A DNA stretch of 64,000 nt from Dipetalonema caudispina. Lineage: Eukaryota; Nematoda; Chromadorea; Rhabditida; Onchocercidae. Location of the stretch: assembly GCA_013365325.1 (NCBI GenBank), contig JABVXV010000087.1, positions 1 through 64,000 of the forward strand. The letters run 5' to 3'. Every line of letters begins with the position of its first letter. The first letter of the stretch is position 1. The notes under the pieces are model-generated. The model searched no databases, had not been told where the DNA came from, and saw only the letters and a program-made list of their open reading frames with translations. Position numbers and translations under genes: made by a program. This document shows positions 27,201-40,105 of this stretch, one piece after another.

Positions 27201-30200
27201 AGCGGAGAACAAATTTCTTGTACTAGACGACTTTGTTAGAATTAAAAATTATATATGTGATATCACAAAATTAAGCATTTTAATGATACATTTCTTTTTT
27301 TTGAAAAACAAATTGTACATTTTAATTTATCGCACATTATTTTAAAATAGGTCTTTGAATGAAAAATGTCCGGTGAAATTCACTTATACCGCATTCCATG
27401 GTGTTGGACTACCGTATATGACAAGGATGTTAAAAGATTTCGGATTCCCATCCGAAAATATAATTATTGTGCAGGTATGAAGTAATTGCGTTCTTTGTGT
27501 TGGTTTTTAATTAATGCTTTGCCACTGCTAATGTTGACAAAGAAATTTCTTTTAGGAGCATGCAAATCCAAATCCTGAATTTCCAACATTACCATTTCCT
27601 AATCCAGAAGAAGGTCAGAAAGTGCTTACAATACCTATAGCAACAGCTAATGAACACAGTTCTAGCATAATTCTGGCCAATGATCCGGATGCTGATCGTT
27701 TCCAGTTGGCGGAAAAACAACCCAAGTAATCAGTTTGTCGAATAAATCACTGTTTTACTCGACCTTAGTTACTTCAATTTTCACGGTGATCCACTATTCA
27801 GGCTATTATCTTATGGTGCGGAAATGGTCGTGATAGGGGGTGTGGACGGAAATGATTATCGGAAATGAATGGGGGATCCAAGGAGTTCACCCACTGGTGA
27901 ATTAAACAAGGTTCAAATGATCCTTGGAGATTTAGATCATGTATCCCGTTAGGGCACATCCGTTATAGACTGGATGACTGAAAAGTGCGGATGATTTTGA
28001 TAAGCATCTCAATTGACCGAATATCCTACATTACGAAGGCTAAGCAATAGTCGTTCAACTATTAGTTAATTTATCAGTGGAACAGATTGTAAATCAGTTT
28101 CGTTTTCTTATTTTGTTAAATTTCAGAGGTGAATGGAGGATTTTCACAGGGAATGAAATGGGCGCTCTGATGTCATGGTGGATTTGGCATTGCTGGCGAG
28201 AGCAAAATCCGCAAAAGGATCCTTCAAATTTGTACATCGTCAGCAGTGCTGTTTCATCTTCAATAAGTCGTACTATTGCTACTAAAGAAGGTAATCGACT
28301 TTTAGAGAAGAATATCCGTAGAAGAAGAGCTAATACTGAAAATTCCAGTTATTTAGAAGCTGAATTCTAGAATCAAGTTGAGATTCAAATTCAAATTCGA
28401 ATTTCTTTAAAAATTACTATGGATGTCTAGCAAACATAAAAATTGTAAAGTTGATCGATATGATGATGACGTATAATTCTTCTCTCTTTCCAAGATGGTT
28501 TTTATACTAAGTACCATACCTACTTCGGTTGATAGAAGAAAATATCCCACCTACTTTGAACGCAAGGCGAATTTGAAATAAGCAATTTCAAAGAGCAGGA
28601 AATAAAATTCAAATTAATTTCAGGTTTCAAAATTGAGCTAGGTTTAACCGGATTCAAGTGGTTAGGAAATAAATCAGATGAGCTTCGCCAACTCGGGAAA
28701 ACTGTGTTGTTTGCATGGGAAGAATCAATTGGTTTCATGCTGGGGCATGCCCTTGATAAAGATGGTATTACTGCGGCGGCTGCATTCGCTGAATTAACAT
28801 CTTATTTATATTCCAAGCAACTAACTCTTGCTCAACAACTCCTCAACGTTTATAGCGAGTGAATCTAGATATAAATTTAAATTTTTTTAAAAATTAAGGC
28901 AAAAAAGTATGTAATTTAGAAGAAAAGGTTGTTGAGGATGTCAGCAAGGATCCTGGATTACCTATCACAAAATTCCAACTTTTTTGGAAAAAATCACTTT
29001 CAGTAATGTGTAACAGTAAAACTTGGACATTTTCTCAACCTTTCTGTTTATTTTGGAAAGTAAAATAACCATTATCATAGGTATGGTTTCCATCTAATTA
29101 GCAGCTCATATTGGTTTGTACCCAGTCCAACAGTAATGAAGAACATTTTTGCAAAAATACGTAAAAATAATAAGGTATTGTTTACTTTTGAAATATTCCA
29201 TGGAATGTACAGTTTAAATTCGCAGCTATTAAAAAACCCGACTTCCCGATAAATTTGAGTGACCTGTAAAATCGATAATTTCTTTGCAAATCCGAGTTAT
29301 GAGCAGGTGAACGAGATAAAACAATCTAGCGGTTAATATCATACACTTTCTTCAAGAAATCCGTTATCAGCAGTATTCTGTGTGCGTTTAATATCGATGC
29401 TGAACGGTAATTTATCTAATGAATAGAACTGAACTGAATGTATCTTTGAAATTTCAGTACCCACAAAAAATCGGGAAATTCGATGTTAAATATGTACGTG
29501 ACCTAACAGTTGGATATGACAATGAACAACCTGGAAATAAACCAGTAAGTTTTACTTTGTTGTTATTATCTGCATTCTACATTCGTCTTATTTTATCCCC
29601 TCTTTTTCATCCTTGTTGGTCAATGTAACTGATAATTTCTTATCCATTACAATGATTACAAATAAAGATTCGTCACTTAAATTGAAGAAGAATATATGAC
29701 TATCTGAAAACTTATATCTTTTATATGTTATATTTACGTGATGTAGAAGATTAGGCTTCAAAAGGAAAACAAATCAAAGAAAATAATAAATAGTAAATTT
29801 AAAAAGAAACTGTATTTTTATATTCATTGAGAAATACAGTCATGGAAAAAGCAGTAGTCCGAATTCACCGTTTTGCAATAATCACAAATCGAGGGATTAT
29901 AATAGAATTATGACAGTTTAATTATTCATTATTAATTTTTTTATTTCTTTGTTGGAGACCAACTCAAGATTGAATCTTCATCTCTGCTGTCCACTAAACC
30001 TTAATTGGCAATGTGTACTTAGAGTGAGATTCCCACGGGAAATAACTTTATTCACCAATTTGTTGGAAGTATGTGACAATACGCCATTTGATTTCGGCTG
30101 ATTTGGAACATCTAGTGACCTGAATCCGAAATTTGCTTACAACCATATCAATCTCCTGAGTTGAGTTGGTCTTAAGCTCTCGAGTACCATGATAATTGGT

Positions 30201-30726
30201 TGTGGAAGGAATAAAAATAATTGATTTGAAACTTTTATCTGTTCCAGATCCTACCACTCAGTACTTCATCCGAAATGATTACATTCACATTATCGGACGG
30301 TAGTTGGACAACAATACGGGCAAGCGGAACTGAACCAAAAATCAAATATTATATTGAATTCAAATCACCACCGGGCAAAACGAAGAAGTACTTTTATAAA
30401 CATCTTTTTTTTTTTCCTTTATTTCGAGTTATGAGCTAACAAAGGTAAAAATAAGAGAGGAAGAGGAGCCTTAAGATATAAGAATAGAAGATATTATGAC
30501 GTATTTGTTGGGAGCATCCGTTTGCCTTATTAATTAGAACCAGTTACTTGTTTGATAGTTCTTTTAAAAAAGTTTCTTTGAAGATCCTTCTAAAAAAAAG
30601 TTTATTAACCTGAAATATAATTTCAGAGATCTAGCTGATGCACAAAAACAGCTTGCCGAATTAGAGCAAGCGGTAGTTGACAATTTATTGGAGCCAAAAA
30701 TCAATGGTCTCATTGCAAGATGCTGA
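24227..30726 (+). CDS. Phosphoglucomutase-2 / phosphopentomutase (alpha-D-phosphohexomutase)
   Basis: Interconverts 1- and 6- (or 5-) phosphates of hexoses and pentoses through a phosphoserine and Mg2+; animal PGM2 favours ribose and deoxyribose phosphates. Fourteen exons join in phase to 591 aa: 24227-24274, 24675-24774, 25306-25459, 25762-25846, 26033-26140, 26481-26647, 27351-27474, 27556-27725, 28127-28290, 28624-28858, 29081-29174, 29458-29544, 30248-30387, 30627-30726. All four active-site elements are present: the catalytic serine loop TASHNPKQDNGYK (Ser147), the metal loop DPDADR (Asp305, 307, 309), the sugar loop WEESIGF (405-411) and the phosphate loop RASGTEPKIKYY (536-547). The N terminus keeps WLEWD and LSFGTAG. 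Human PGM2 is about 612 aa. Cytosolic; no signal peptide. Introns 6 and 13 are the longest (about 700 nt). Confidence 0.95.
27784..28075. other. GC-richer insert in PGM2 intron 8
   Basis: Intron 8 (27726-28126) holds a block with clearly higher GC than neighbouring introns, for example CGTGATAGGGGGTGTGGACG and CGTTAGGGCACATCCG. It has no long open frame that continues the mutase. It may be a non-autonomous element or a structured RNA, but no terminal repeats are evident. Confidence 0.35.
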
Positions 30727-31264
30727 AGTGTATGATCAGTACTGTCTCTCATTAACAAATCTCAGTGTATTGCTCTTATTTCTCTTTCTTTGCCACATTA
30801 TGGAAATTTCACGTTTCATAACATTTGTATTTTACGAGTTTCGAATCTTTACTCCACCAAAATACTATATCTCTCGCTCTGCCACTAAGATATCATTTTT
30901 TTTGACCTAACAATAAGAATTTATTAATTTTAGATGTATAGAAAGTCTATTATAGCTGTCTAGGAGAGTGGTCAATTCTGCTGGCTTTAGTAGAGAAATA
31001 TTAAAAAAGTTCATAGCAATACATCAGTCAGCAGAAGGAAAAGTTCCTTGTTGGTTCTGGCTAGAAAGAAGAAGATCCCTGCCGAATTTGCACCTATTCA
31101 TGCGAAAAAATAAAAGAATTTTCCCTTGAATTGATGGGAATGAACAAGAAAGTGGGAGATGAAAATTTAGTTTGTTTCTATTTTGCTAAGAAACTAGAGA
31201 AATAACTCACTAAAATTAGGGAACAAATTTTAAAAAGTGGTAGAAGACCATTGCGATAAGATAT

Positions 31265-34200
31265 ATGGACGGACAAAAAGATGGTAAGCATTATTTAGAA
31301 ATTATTTACTTACTTACACCAGATATAACATTCCCTTTACTACAGGTAGATTCGAAGCTCTTCTTGAAATTTTTCGAAATGTTGCATGAAAGTTTGCATT
31401 TTGTCATTACATTCTCCACATAATACTTGTTAATTTGATTTGTTTTAGCCTTATATAACTTATGGTTTTACAGTTATTATTATTATTGTTGAAAACAAAT
31501 TTATATTTTTATAATGAATAAAAGTAAGAAACCAAACAATATTTTTACATGATTAAGTAAAGGTCAAGAGAGTAGAGAAGAATTCATTCTCCAGCAATTG
31601 CATGATGTTAAAGCGGTTAGCTGTCTATTTTTTTTCTTCGTGACAACAATATGTTAATAACTAACAATGAATTACATGGAGTAGTCTGCATGATTTTCAT
31701 ACTCATCAGAGGTGACATAAAGTCCGACGATATTACTATGAGATGACTATATTGTTGATAATGATATAATAAGGAGAGGGAAAGAGAGAGAGAGAGAGTT
31801 GTAGCCATGTAAGGAACTAACAGAAATACAAAATATAGATCCTGTAAACAACAAAAAAGAGGTAACACTGAACTCGTACGACTCGTACGTCACTCTGATT
31901 TAAGAGATGAAGTTGTTGCACTGTGCTACATAGCGTTGTTACATTTATACATCTCTCCAAAGTTCCGTAAATTTGAGGTAGTGTTTGAAGCATTTGACCT
32001 TTGACTGATTGGCAATATGAAGTTTGGTTCATTAGATTTTTACGGTTATGTTTGACATATCCGCTGTTAAAAGAAACAATTCTGGTTACTATTTGTTATT
32101 TGTTACTGTCTTTTTCCTTTCTTCCTTTTTCCCTCTTTTGTCCTTTTTTTCTCTCTGTGGTTTTAATTATACCAAGTAAAACAAATTGTCACCATTATGT
32201 TCCAAGTAGGAATAAGGATCATTATATCAGTAGTCAGTAAAAATCACTATACTGATAACAAAAGTTTGTTCTATAGTGTAAATTCCTTGTTTTTTTTTTT
32301 CAGCTGGAGTCAGTTATTGCAGAATGTAAAAGGCAATGACAAAACAATGGAATTTACGAAATTTACTTTGGAAAGAATTAAAACTAATTAACTGATGAGC
32401 AGAAATTGAAACGTTATCACTGGTAATATAAAAATGGGGTTCTTTTCATCTGCAGGTAATGGGAAATATTTGTATGTTAAAGTAAGCACAATGGATGCCG
32501 ATCTGGAGAAAATTACCGTAGAGGTTTGTTTGAGTTTATTTGATTGTCGTAATGTTGTACTTGTTATTAGGATGCTGATTGATTTGATTGCTAGAATGGC
32601 ATATTACTAGATCACTTAATTGAGTTTAATGCATCACTGGACTGCCAGATATTCCCTGGATTATTATTACTATGATTATCACTAAATTACTGAATTAACA
32701 AATCATCAGATTGTAACGTCGTCGAATTATTAAATTTGCTGCGTCATTAAGTTATTAGATATCTTACCAGGTCTGCTCGTTTTGGAGATTACTGGAAGAA
32801 TATTGGACAAAGAACAGATTACTTGGTTACTAAGTTTTTAGATTGTTAGGCGCCATAATGTCGAGTTACTTTATCATTGAATTATCAGTTTACTAATTTA
32901 TTAGATTTGTCGACTTACCAGTCGTTAATAAGTTTCTTCTAAAAGTCGGTGAGTGTTTTGAAAGCTCAAGTAGTTGACTTTTTGATTCCTTTTCTAATTT
33001 CTCATAACAAAAATATATCGGAAGAAATAGTATGGACAACGTTTACATAATTTAAAAAATATGAATCTATTAATCAATTTGGTGGATAAGCAAGAGGTAG
33101 AAAGTAATGTAGCATTGACTTTTACTTAGCGTATATTGCCTCTATTTCTTACAGTAAGCTAGCCAGATAGTGGAAAGCTTTCTACTTCCCGCTTAGCAAA
33201 GTCTTGTTTAACTTTGGTTTTTTCTTTAGTCTTACTCTTCTCTTAATTTCTGAATCTTCATGTTATCTAGCACAGTAGATATTAAAATCTGCAAGAAAAA
33301 AAAGAAATATTTACCAACAAAGAACCTCAAATTTTAAGTTAACCTAGCATATGCATTTGTGTGCTATTATTATTGTGAGTTTGTTCAATTTCGACTTCCA
33401 CTTATAAATCAAAAATCAGTCGCATCGCTTCTAATTGCCCCCAAAATTTTGCAGCCGGATTGTACAGGACGACAGCTGTTTGATACAGTTTGCAGGATTA
33501 TTGGTCTAAGAGAGATTTGGTTTTTTGGTTTACAATTTGTGAATAAAAAGGGGATTCCGTGCTGGTTACAAATGGATAAGAAGGTTTGTTTGTTACTAAT
33601 GCTTCATCTGCTATTAAATTTCTACGAAATGCAATGTTTTTGACACTAAATGCAGTCAAAAAGTTTGTGTACACTGAATTAGATGTAATGCATAAACGTT
33701 TCAGTGAGTAAATGAATCTTCAATATATGTTACATGCCATAAAAATTAGATTTCTCGAACAAATTTGAGAATATTTTTGCATTTTGGATTATCATTGTAT
33801 TCCTAAACTAGTTATTAAATGTAACTTGTTCACCGTTAGTCTGATTTTATTGTGGATATAGCCATGTTTTTATTCTCATAGTGCCAATCGTTAAATTGCT
33901 GTACTGTTCATCAGGCTGTCATAAGTTAATAATTGCTTAAATTCTAGATAAGTAAACAGGAAGTGCCAAAGCAGGAGGATAGTTCGATACATCTCATATT
34001 TCTTGTTAAGTTTTATCCAGAAGACGTCGAGGAGGAATTGATACAGGATATAACGCGTCATCTTTTCTTCCTTCAAATCAAGCAAAGTATTCTAAGTATG
34101 CAACTATACTGCTCCGCTGAAGCATCTGTTCTTCTTGCATCTTATGCTGTACAGGCCATTGTGAGTTTATATTACATCTGCAAGAAACTGTTAATTTTAA

Positions 34201-37200
34201 AGATTTCTTTGTAGATATGTTCTGTAATTGCTTCCGAAATAGGTGAAACGCTAGTAGAATTGCTTCTCTTTATTTTTGAAAGAAGTTCACAAATTTATGA
34301 ATTGAAGAAGTGTAAGTTATTCAGCAAGGTGACTGCGTGGAAAGTTCGAAGTTGCAATTAAGTGAGTTATTGCCAGAATGTGTAATCAAACAATACGATA
34401 TGACACCACAAATGTGGGAGGAGCGCATCAAACGGTGGTGGATAAATAATAGTGGACAAAGCAGGTAATTCACATAGTTATGGTTTTTTTTACCACCGGA
34501 AGCTCAGTCAAAGAAATTCGATGATTTAGTTTGTACTTTTATTTCTAGAACAGTGCTACTCATGGATAGTCCTATTGATATGATTTTTGAAAGAATAAGT
34601 TAAAATAACAATAACATTACAGAGAAGATGCAGAAATGGAATATCTACGGGTTGCACAGGATTTAGAAATGTATGGGATTCAGTACTACCCTATATGTGT
34701 TAGTTTTTTAAGACTTCTTTTAATATTTCAGCTTGTATGGTACATAACTGCTTGAAATTGACTTTTATCGGAGAACATTTTATTGTTTACTGTTACCGTT
34801 CTGAGCTAGATGATTACTCCTATTTTTTAATGGATTTAAACTGGTCATTTATGTGATTTGTATAGTTGATTTACAGTAATTACCGATATTATAGAACAGT
34901 AAAGAAACAGATCTAACGCTCGGTGTATCGGCACAGGGGATTGGAATTTACAAAGAATCTAATCGAATTACACCGCGGCCATTTTTTTCCTGGAGCGAAA
35001 TCAAAAACATTTCATTCAAGAATAAAGTTGTACGTTTAATTTATAATTCTTTAAAATTTTTACAAGGTTTTGTAGGACCTTTGCACCAATTAATCTTTCT
35101 TCGGGAATCTGATGCTTTGCTCTGTCGATTTCAGTTAAACCGTTGACCGCTAATAGTGAGCAAAATATACAGATAATATTAGTTTTTTTTTGGGTACGAT
35201 TAGAAACATTTAAACGAAATGGGCCAACTAAAAGATGAGATTTGTAAATAGAATTACCAGCAGACAAAGGATTTCTTTGTTTCAGTTCAATATGAGGACA
35301 ATGGACAAGAGTACGATCACATTTCGTGCGAAAGATATCTCCATCAATATGAGCATATTAGATTTGTGCGTTGGTACCCATAATTTGTATCTACGAAGAC
35401 GTCAACCAGATTTGCTTGAAGTGCAACAAATGAAAGCTCAGGCTAAAGAGCAGAGAATTAGACGAATTGTTTGTTTTTTGATTAAAAGAAGTTTTCAGTA
35501 TTGGATTTTATATATATAGAGAGAGAGAAAGAGAAGAAAGGTTCTTCCATTTTTCACCGGGATATTAGATTTTAGCTTAAATAATTTTTTATAATTCACT
35601 CTTAAATAATTTCTGTTCTTTATACGTGTTCTCATATTCGTTGGTGTATGGATTTGTTTTTCCAGCAAGAACAAAATCGCTTATCTCGTGAGCGAGAGCA
35701 ACGTATACAGGCCGAAGCGGAGCGAGATCGATATAAAAATGAAATAGCTGCAATTAATGAGCAACTGCGTAATATGAAGGTATTGAAATGATATATATAT
35801 ATATATATACTTGCTTATTTATTTACTTTATGTTAATGAGTTCCGCTTTTTTACTGGGATTTCTTTTTGGCATATTTTACCCGTACTTCAGATACAAAGG
35901 GAAATTACTCCATTTTTGGATTTAGAATATGTGGTTGTGCTACCAGGAGAAGTTAACTGGATTGAAACACCAGGGTGTTCTGATGTGATTTCCAGATGAT
36001 GCCTTGGAAAAAACTGAATAATAATGTTGCATTTGTGTCTTTTTGATTTTCAGTAGGCGAGCGCGGTATTCTGTCCCAAAAAAAAAAAAAAAAAAAAAAA
36101 AAAAAGAAACAATATTTTTTATTTAGGAGGCTATGAAAAAAACCGAAGAAAATGCACATTTGATGGCAGAAAAAGCGCGAGTATCGGAAGAGGAAGCTCT
36201 CGTATTATCAAAAAGAGCCAGTGAAGCTGAAGCAGAATGTCAGCGTATGAAACTTTCACAGATCAAGGTAGAATTTGAAATTCATTTTTTTCAAAGTCTC
36301 CAATCATGTTCATGCGATGCTTGATGCTTGTTACAGTAAGCCGCAAATTACAAGTTCGTCGAATCTATAAATGATACCTTCGTTAAATAAGTAAAAGTTC
36401 CGCCACCGGGCGCTTCAAATGAATAAATAAAAAACAAGTCAAAAATTAAAAAAATCTTCACTCGTTAATAATACTTGAAATGATAAATGCATTTCATTCC
36501 ATTAACCGAACGATGCGAAAACATTATTAGTAGAATTATAAAGATAATTTGTACTATAAATTCAGTATGTTCAGTTCTTAATGCTTCACTGAAGCTGTTT
36601 CCTACTGAAAAGAAATTTTTTTTTGGGCGGAAGAAACGAAAATGTCTCTGGAGCGAAAAGCGCGTGATGCTGAACTTTGGGCTCATCGTCTGATGCATGA
36701 AACAGAACGTCATGGTTATGACCCGTATTTATGCCGTGCACATTTATATGACTCGGAACCAAGTTGGCCGCAGGTTTGAATGTTAATGGATACTTGAAAT
36801 GATAAATACATTTTATTTCATTAGCTGAACGGTGCACAAAAACCGTTCACTGGCCACAAGGATTACAAATTCTAAAACAATAAAATGAATAAAGTCAAGC
36901 ATTAGTTTCTCAAACACGGTTCATGAAGTATTAAGTCGTGTAATTAATTCTTTACCTACTAAATTATCTTTAGTTTAGGTTGTTCTGTCAGCGTTCCCGG
37001 ATTATTTGAAGCTTTTAGATCATATTTTCTGGTGAATGCTTCCATATTATTCAACAGTATTTTCGTGGTGCAAAGTTTAAACTGTTAAAAACCTAATTGT
37101 CATGTAAGTTTCACATAACCATTTTCAGGATTGGTTATCAGCATACGCTCTGCCTGTTCCTCAGCGTTACATTAGTCATCATCGTTTGGTATCATCATCA

Positions 37201-38460
37201 AGCAGTGGTGATGGTGGTTACGTGCAGTATCTGGATGATGATCCAAACTTTACAGCTACTGTTACACCGATAATTAAAACACAGCCATCATTGTTTATAA
37301 AGAAACAAGCATTGCTGAATTGTCCACCACCTGATCCATCTAGTAATCAGATGATGCCAAATGATCTTTTATCTTTACGAACAGAAATTGAAAAATCCAG
37401 GTGCTTCGAAATGCTTTTTTATGGGAATTCTAGGGAATTATCTTCTCACACGCATTAATTCAGAGGAAGGAAGTAGTCTCATATTCTTATTAATCTGTGA
37501 TGCTTACGAATTTTTGATTATTTTCAGGGCTGACTATAATGAGAAAAAAAAAAGCCTTCAAGAAAAGATGACAGAATTCCGGAATGAAATAGAAAGCTTG
37601 AAAGTTGTGGATCGCCAATCAGAACATGATCGAATCCATGCAACTAATCTACAAATGGGTATTGACAAATATTCCACACTTAGAAAGGTAACTTTCTTTA
37701 CATCCAGAGAAAGAAAGGACACTATTCTTTCTTAGAAAGCTTTATCAAACGGAAAATTCTGAATTGTTCAAATGCAGAAAGGCAGAAAGAATATCTGTTC
37801 CATTAGATACTGTCGATAGCGCTGATTATAATTAGATATAATCTTTTGTCAGTCCCATTGTTTTCTTGCCTCACGCGCAAGTTTAAACTGTTGGTTTATT
37901 GATGTCGATAATTTTTACTGAAAATTATATTCTTTAATAAGCTCCATGTTGCAGTCAGCTGCTGAATCACATGCATATCGTGTTTATAAGGTGATTTCAA
38001 CATAATTCAAATGTGTTTTTGCTGTGCTTAAAATCAAAAACCACTAAAATGAGTGTTTGCTACATAACTTAGTTGAAAGTCTTGTTTTTATTTAGAAGTG
38101 CCGACTTCATTGCGCTGGAGGAACACCTCTGTGAAATGTCCCATCCATTACCATGAACTGAAAATGAGACATACCTCTGTAGAGTAGTGATCTTATATTT
38201 TGGTAACTTCTGAGTAGTTTTTGCAGTAATGGACAATTACAAGTATAATTATTCAATGAATTTGCATGTTATCACATCATGAATTTCGTTTTAATCACAT
38301 TTTGGTTTTTCTTCATGAAACAGTGTGATTTTACTAGTGAATTCAGCACCAAGAGCTTTTATTAACCAAATTTCCCAACTATAATATGTAGTAGCTTTGA
38401 GTTTTGCAGAGTGGTGCTGGAGCAACGAAAACTCGCGTACAAGTGTTTGATGGACTATAA
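31265..38460 (+). CDS. nfm-1: Merlin (NF2), FERM-domain tumour-suppressor homologue
   Basis: Merlin links membrane proteins to cortical actin and acts upstream of Hippo signalling (family knowledge). Fourteen exons give about 615 aa: 31265-31283, 32456-32523, 33455-33583, 33948-34160, 34325-34464, 34623-34698, 34895-35029, 35286-35468, 35666-35779, 36127-36267, 36627-36773, 37129-37400, 37528-37687, 38410-38460. The FERM domain covers about residues 9-310 ([73 protein letters not shown]). A coiled coil of about 150 residues follows. It is merlin rather than ezrin/radixin/moesin because of the [20 protein letters not shown] segment. The C-terminal tail ends [11 protein letters not shown], like the FERM-binding tail of merlin. 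Exon 1 is only 19 nt. The exon 11 acceptor is GG instead of AG (see findings). Confidence 0.92.
32575..32940. repeat. Degenerate short repeats in merlin intron 2
   Basis: Imperfect reiterations of motifs such as ATTATTAGATT, CATTAAGTTATTAGAT and CACTAAATTACTGAATTA spaced irregularly. It looks like a decayed minisatellite. The unit length cannot be fixed by eye. Confidence 0.35.
35892..35999 (+). CDS. Candidate alternative terminal exon of merlin (intron 9)
   Basis: The acceptor CGTACTTCAG ends at 35891 and opens 36 codons ending TGA (35997-35999). It is in phase 0, as merlin exon 9 requires. Encoded motifs include [16 protein letters not shown] and ETPGCSD. Using it would truncate merlin just after the start of the coiled coil. 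A 28-A run begins 78 bp downstream (36078). It could be a real short isoform, the tail of a retroposed transcript, or chance. Confidence 0.3.
   Translation: MQREITPFLDLEYVVVLPGEVNWIETPGCSDVISR
36078..36105. repeat. (A)28 homopolymer in merlin intron 9
   Basis: Twenty-eight consecutive A follow a GC-richer stub, GCGAGCGCGGTATTCTGTCCC. It resembles the poly(A) end of a retroposed sequence. The length may be affected by sequencing error. Confidence 0.85.
36473..36525. repeat. Direct repeat, copy 1, in merlin intron 10
   Basis: ATACTTGAAATGATAAAT and the following 35 bp match 36789-36841, in intron 11, with roughly 85 percent identity. The two copies flank exon 11. Confidence 0.8.
36789..36841. 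repeat. Direct repeat, copy 2, in merlin intron 11
   Basis: Second copy of the repeat at 36473-36525. Differences are mostly transitions (A/G and C/T), consistent with an old duplication. Confidence 0.8.
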
Positions 38461-40100
38461 TTTCATATTATTCATTTGGTAATGAGTAGACAACAAACAC
38501 TACAGATTCCATTATGGTCTGCTGCGGAGTATCATTGTCCATCTGTTTGTCTTCAATTTTTAATTTTTTGTATTTAAATATGTTTTTTTCATGCGGGGTA
38601 TTATCATTTCTGGTAGTTACAGGTGCCTTATTATGTCTATCTGTGCAAGTTGAAATTTATTGGCTGTTTTACATAATCTCATTTTATTTCAGTTCATCAT
38701 CAAATAATTCAATTCTTTAGCTAGATGCCATTTAGGACCTTCAATAATCCGTTACACAGTGCGGTTCTTATTCGAATTTTTAGCATTATATAACTTCAAT
38801 CCGGCTCAACTTTAGGCATTCACTGCCATTTTTTAGCTTCTTTCATTTTAGGATTCTAAAAAGCACCAAAAGATAAATTATTACACCGTGACTTTGATCC
38901 AGATATTTTGTAGTCTAAACGCTTTATAGGTGGTTTATGCTATCATTATTTAGTTAGTAAGGAAAAAAATTTTTTTCGTAATTCTCGTACTTTTTTTTGC
39001 AATTTCCTAGCATATTGTTGAAGGTATTAATGTTTTCCGCCATATCTTAACTTGTTTTATTTTTCCACTTGCCTTACTTTAACCCACACATTGATGTGAG
39101 TGCCTTGTGCTTTTCTTTGTTTGGTGAAATGTAATAACGGGAGTTCAATAGATGACTAGTGCTGTGGTGATTTAATCATAACTTTCGTTTCACATTAATT
39201 TTTCAGAATTATTTCTGACTTTATGGAAATATGTCACAAATGATTTATTAAGCTCTCGCTACTTCATATTTTTGTTGCACTGAACAATGTTACTTATTAG
39301 AATTGTAATCTTTAAGTTTGCATAATTTTATTTTAACTGGTGAACCAAATTGCACATATTTATTTTGTTTACTTGTTTACATTCCTGTGTACTGGTTCTC
39401 ATGAGAAAGAGAAGAAATGAGGAGAATTGTTATTAAAAAGAAAGTAATAAGTTTATTTTCGAAATCGCTCGTTTCTTTTGTCTTCGATCACGGTTTACTT
39501 TATTATGCTTCCATCTGGTGATGGTTTATTCTTGCATTTATTTTATTTTACTCTGATCTGCCGCTTTCTTTGCATTTTAAGAATGTTTCAACTTTAGTAA
39601 TAAAAGGAATTCTTCAGTGTTATTGGATTTTTATTCCGATCGTTGCTTCATATGCAATATTTTTATTGAATTGTGTGGCAGTATTTGTATTTTATGTGAT
39701 TTGCATTCAGTGGTATTCGCAATTCAGAAAGGTGAAAAATTTTGAACTATGGATGCCGTTGAATTCAGAATAGAGAAAGGAAGGATTAAAGTTTTTCTGG
39801 ATGATCTACACTGGAAATTTCATGAACAAAGAAAATCAGAGTTTTACTATGACTCATTATTATCAGAATCATATAACTTTTAAGTGAGTAGAGTGGTGGA
39901 AAGCTATTCATGGCTCCTAAAGCATCGCATTTCTCAGCTTTATGTTTGAGTATATATTTTGAGTATACAGTTCGCATATTAATAAAAGCAAAGAATGAGT
40001 GTTAGTTGTTTAATGATTACATTACGATGGTGAAGTATTCGTGTAATTGTTGTTGAATATTGAATTTAACATTGGTGAGAAGGTGTAGCATATTAAATTT
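38461..40100. other. Merlin-THOC5 intergenic region
   Basis: About 1.6 kb of AT-rich DNA with no supported gene. Open frames at 38514-38720 and 39570-39773 are hydrophobic T-rich readings without splice or start support. Confidence 0.5.
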
Positions 40101-40104
40101 TTAG
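40097..40104 (+). promoter_or_regulatory. Likely trans-splice acceptor of THOC5
   Basis: AATTTTTAG ends one base before the start codon at 40106. An acceptor this close to an ATG leaves no room for a cis-spliced coding exon and is typical of spliced-leader addition. Confidence 0.5.
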
Positions 40105-40105
40105 G

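Noticed and set aside
33455..38460. Assignment to ezrin/radixin/moesin instead of merlin
   Set aside because: The FERM domain fits both, but the [20 protein letters not shown] coiled-coil segment and the [12 protein letters not shown] tail match merlin. The ERM actin-binding tail is not present.
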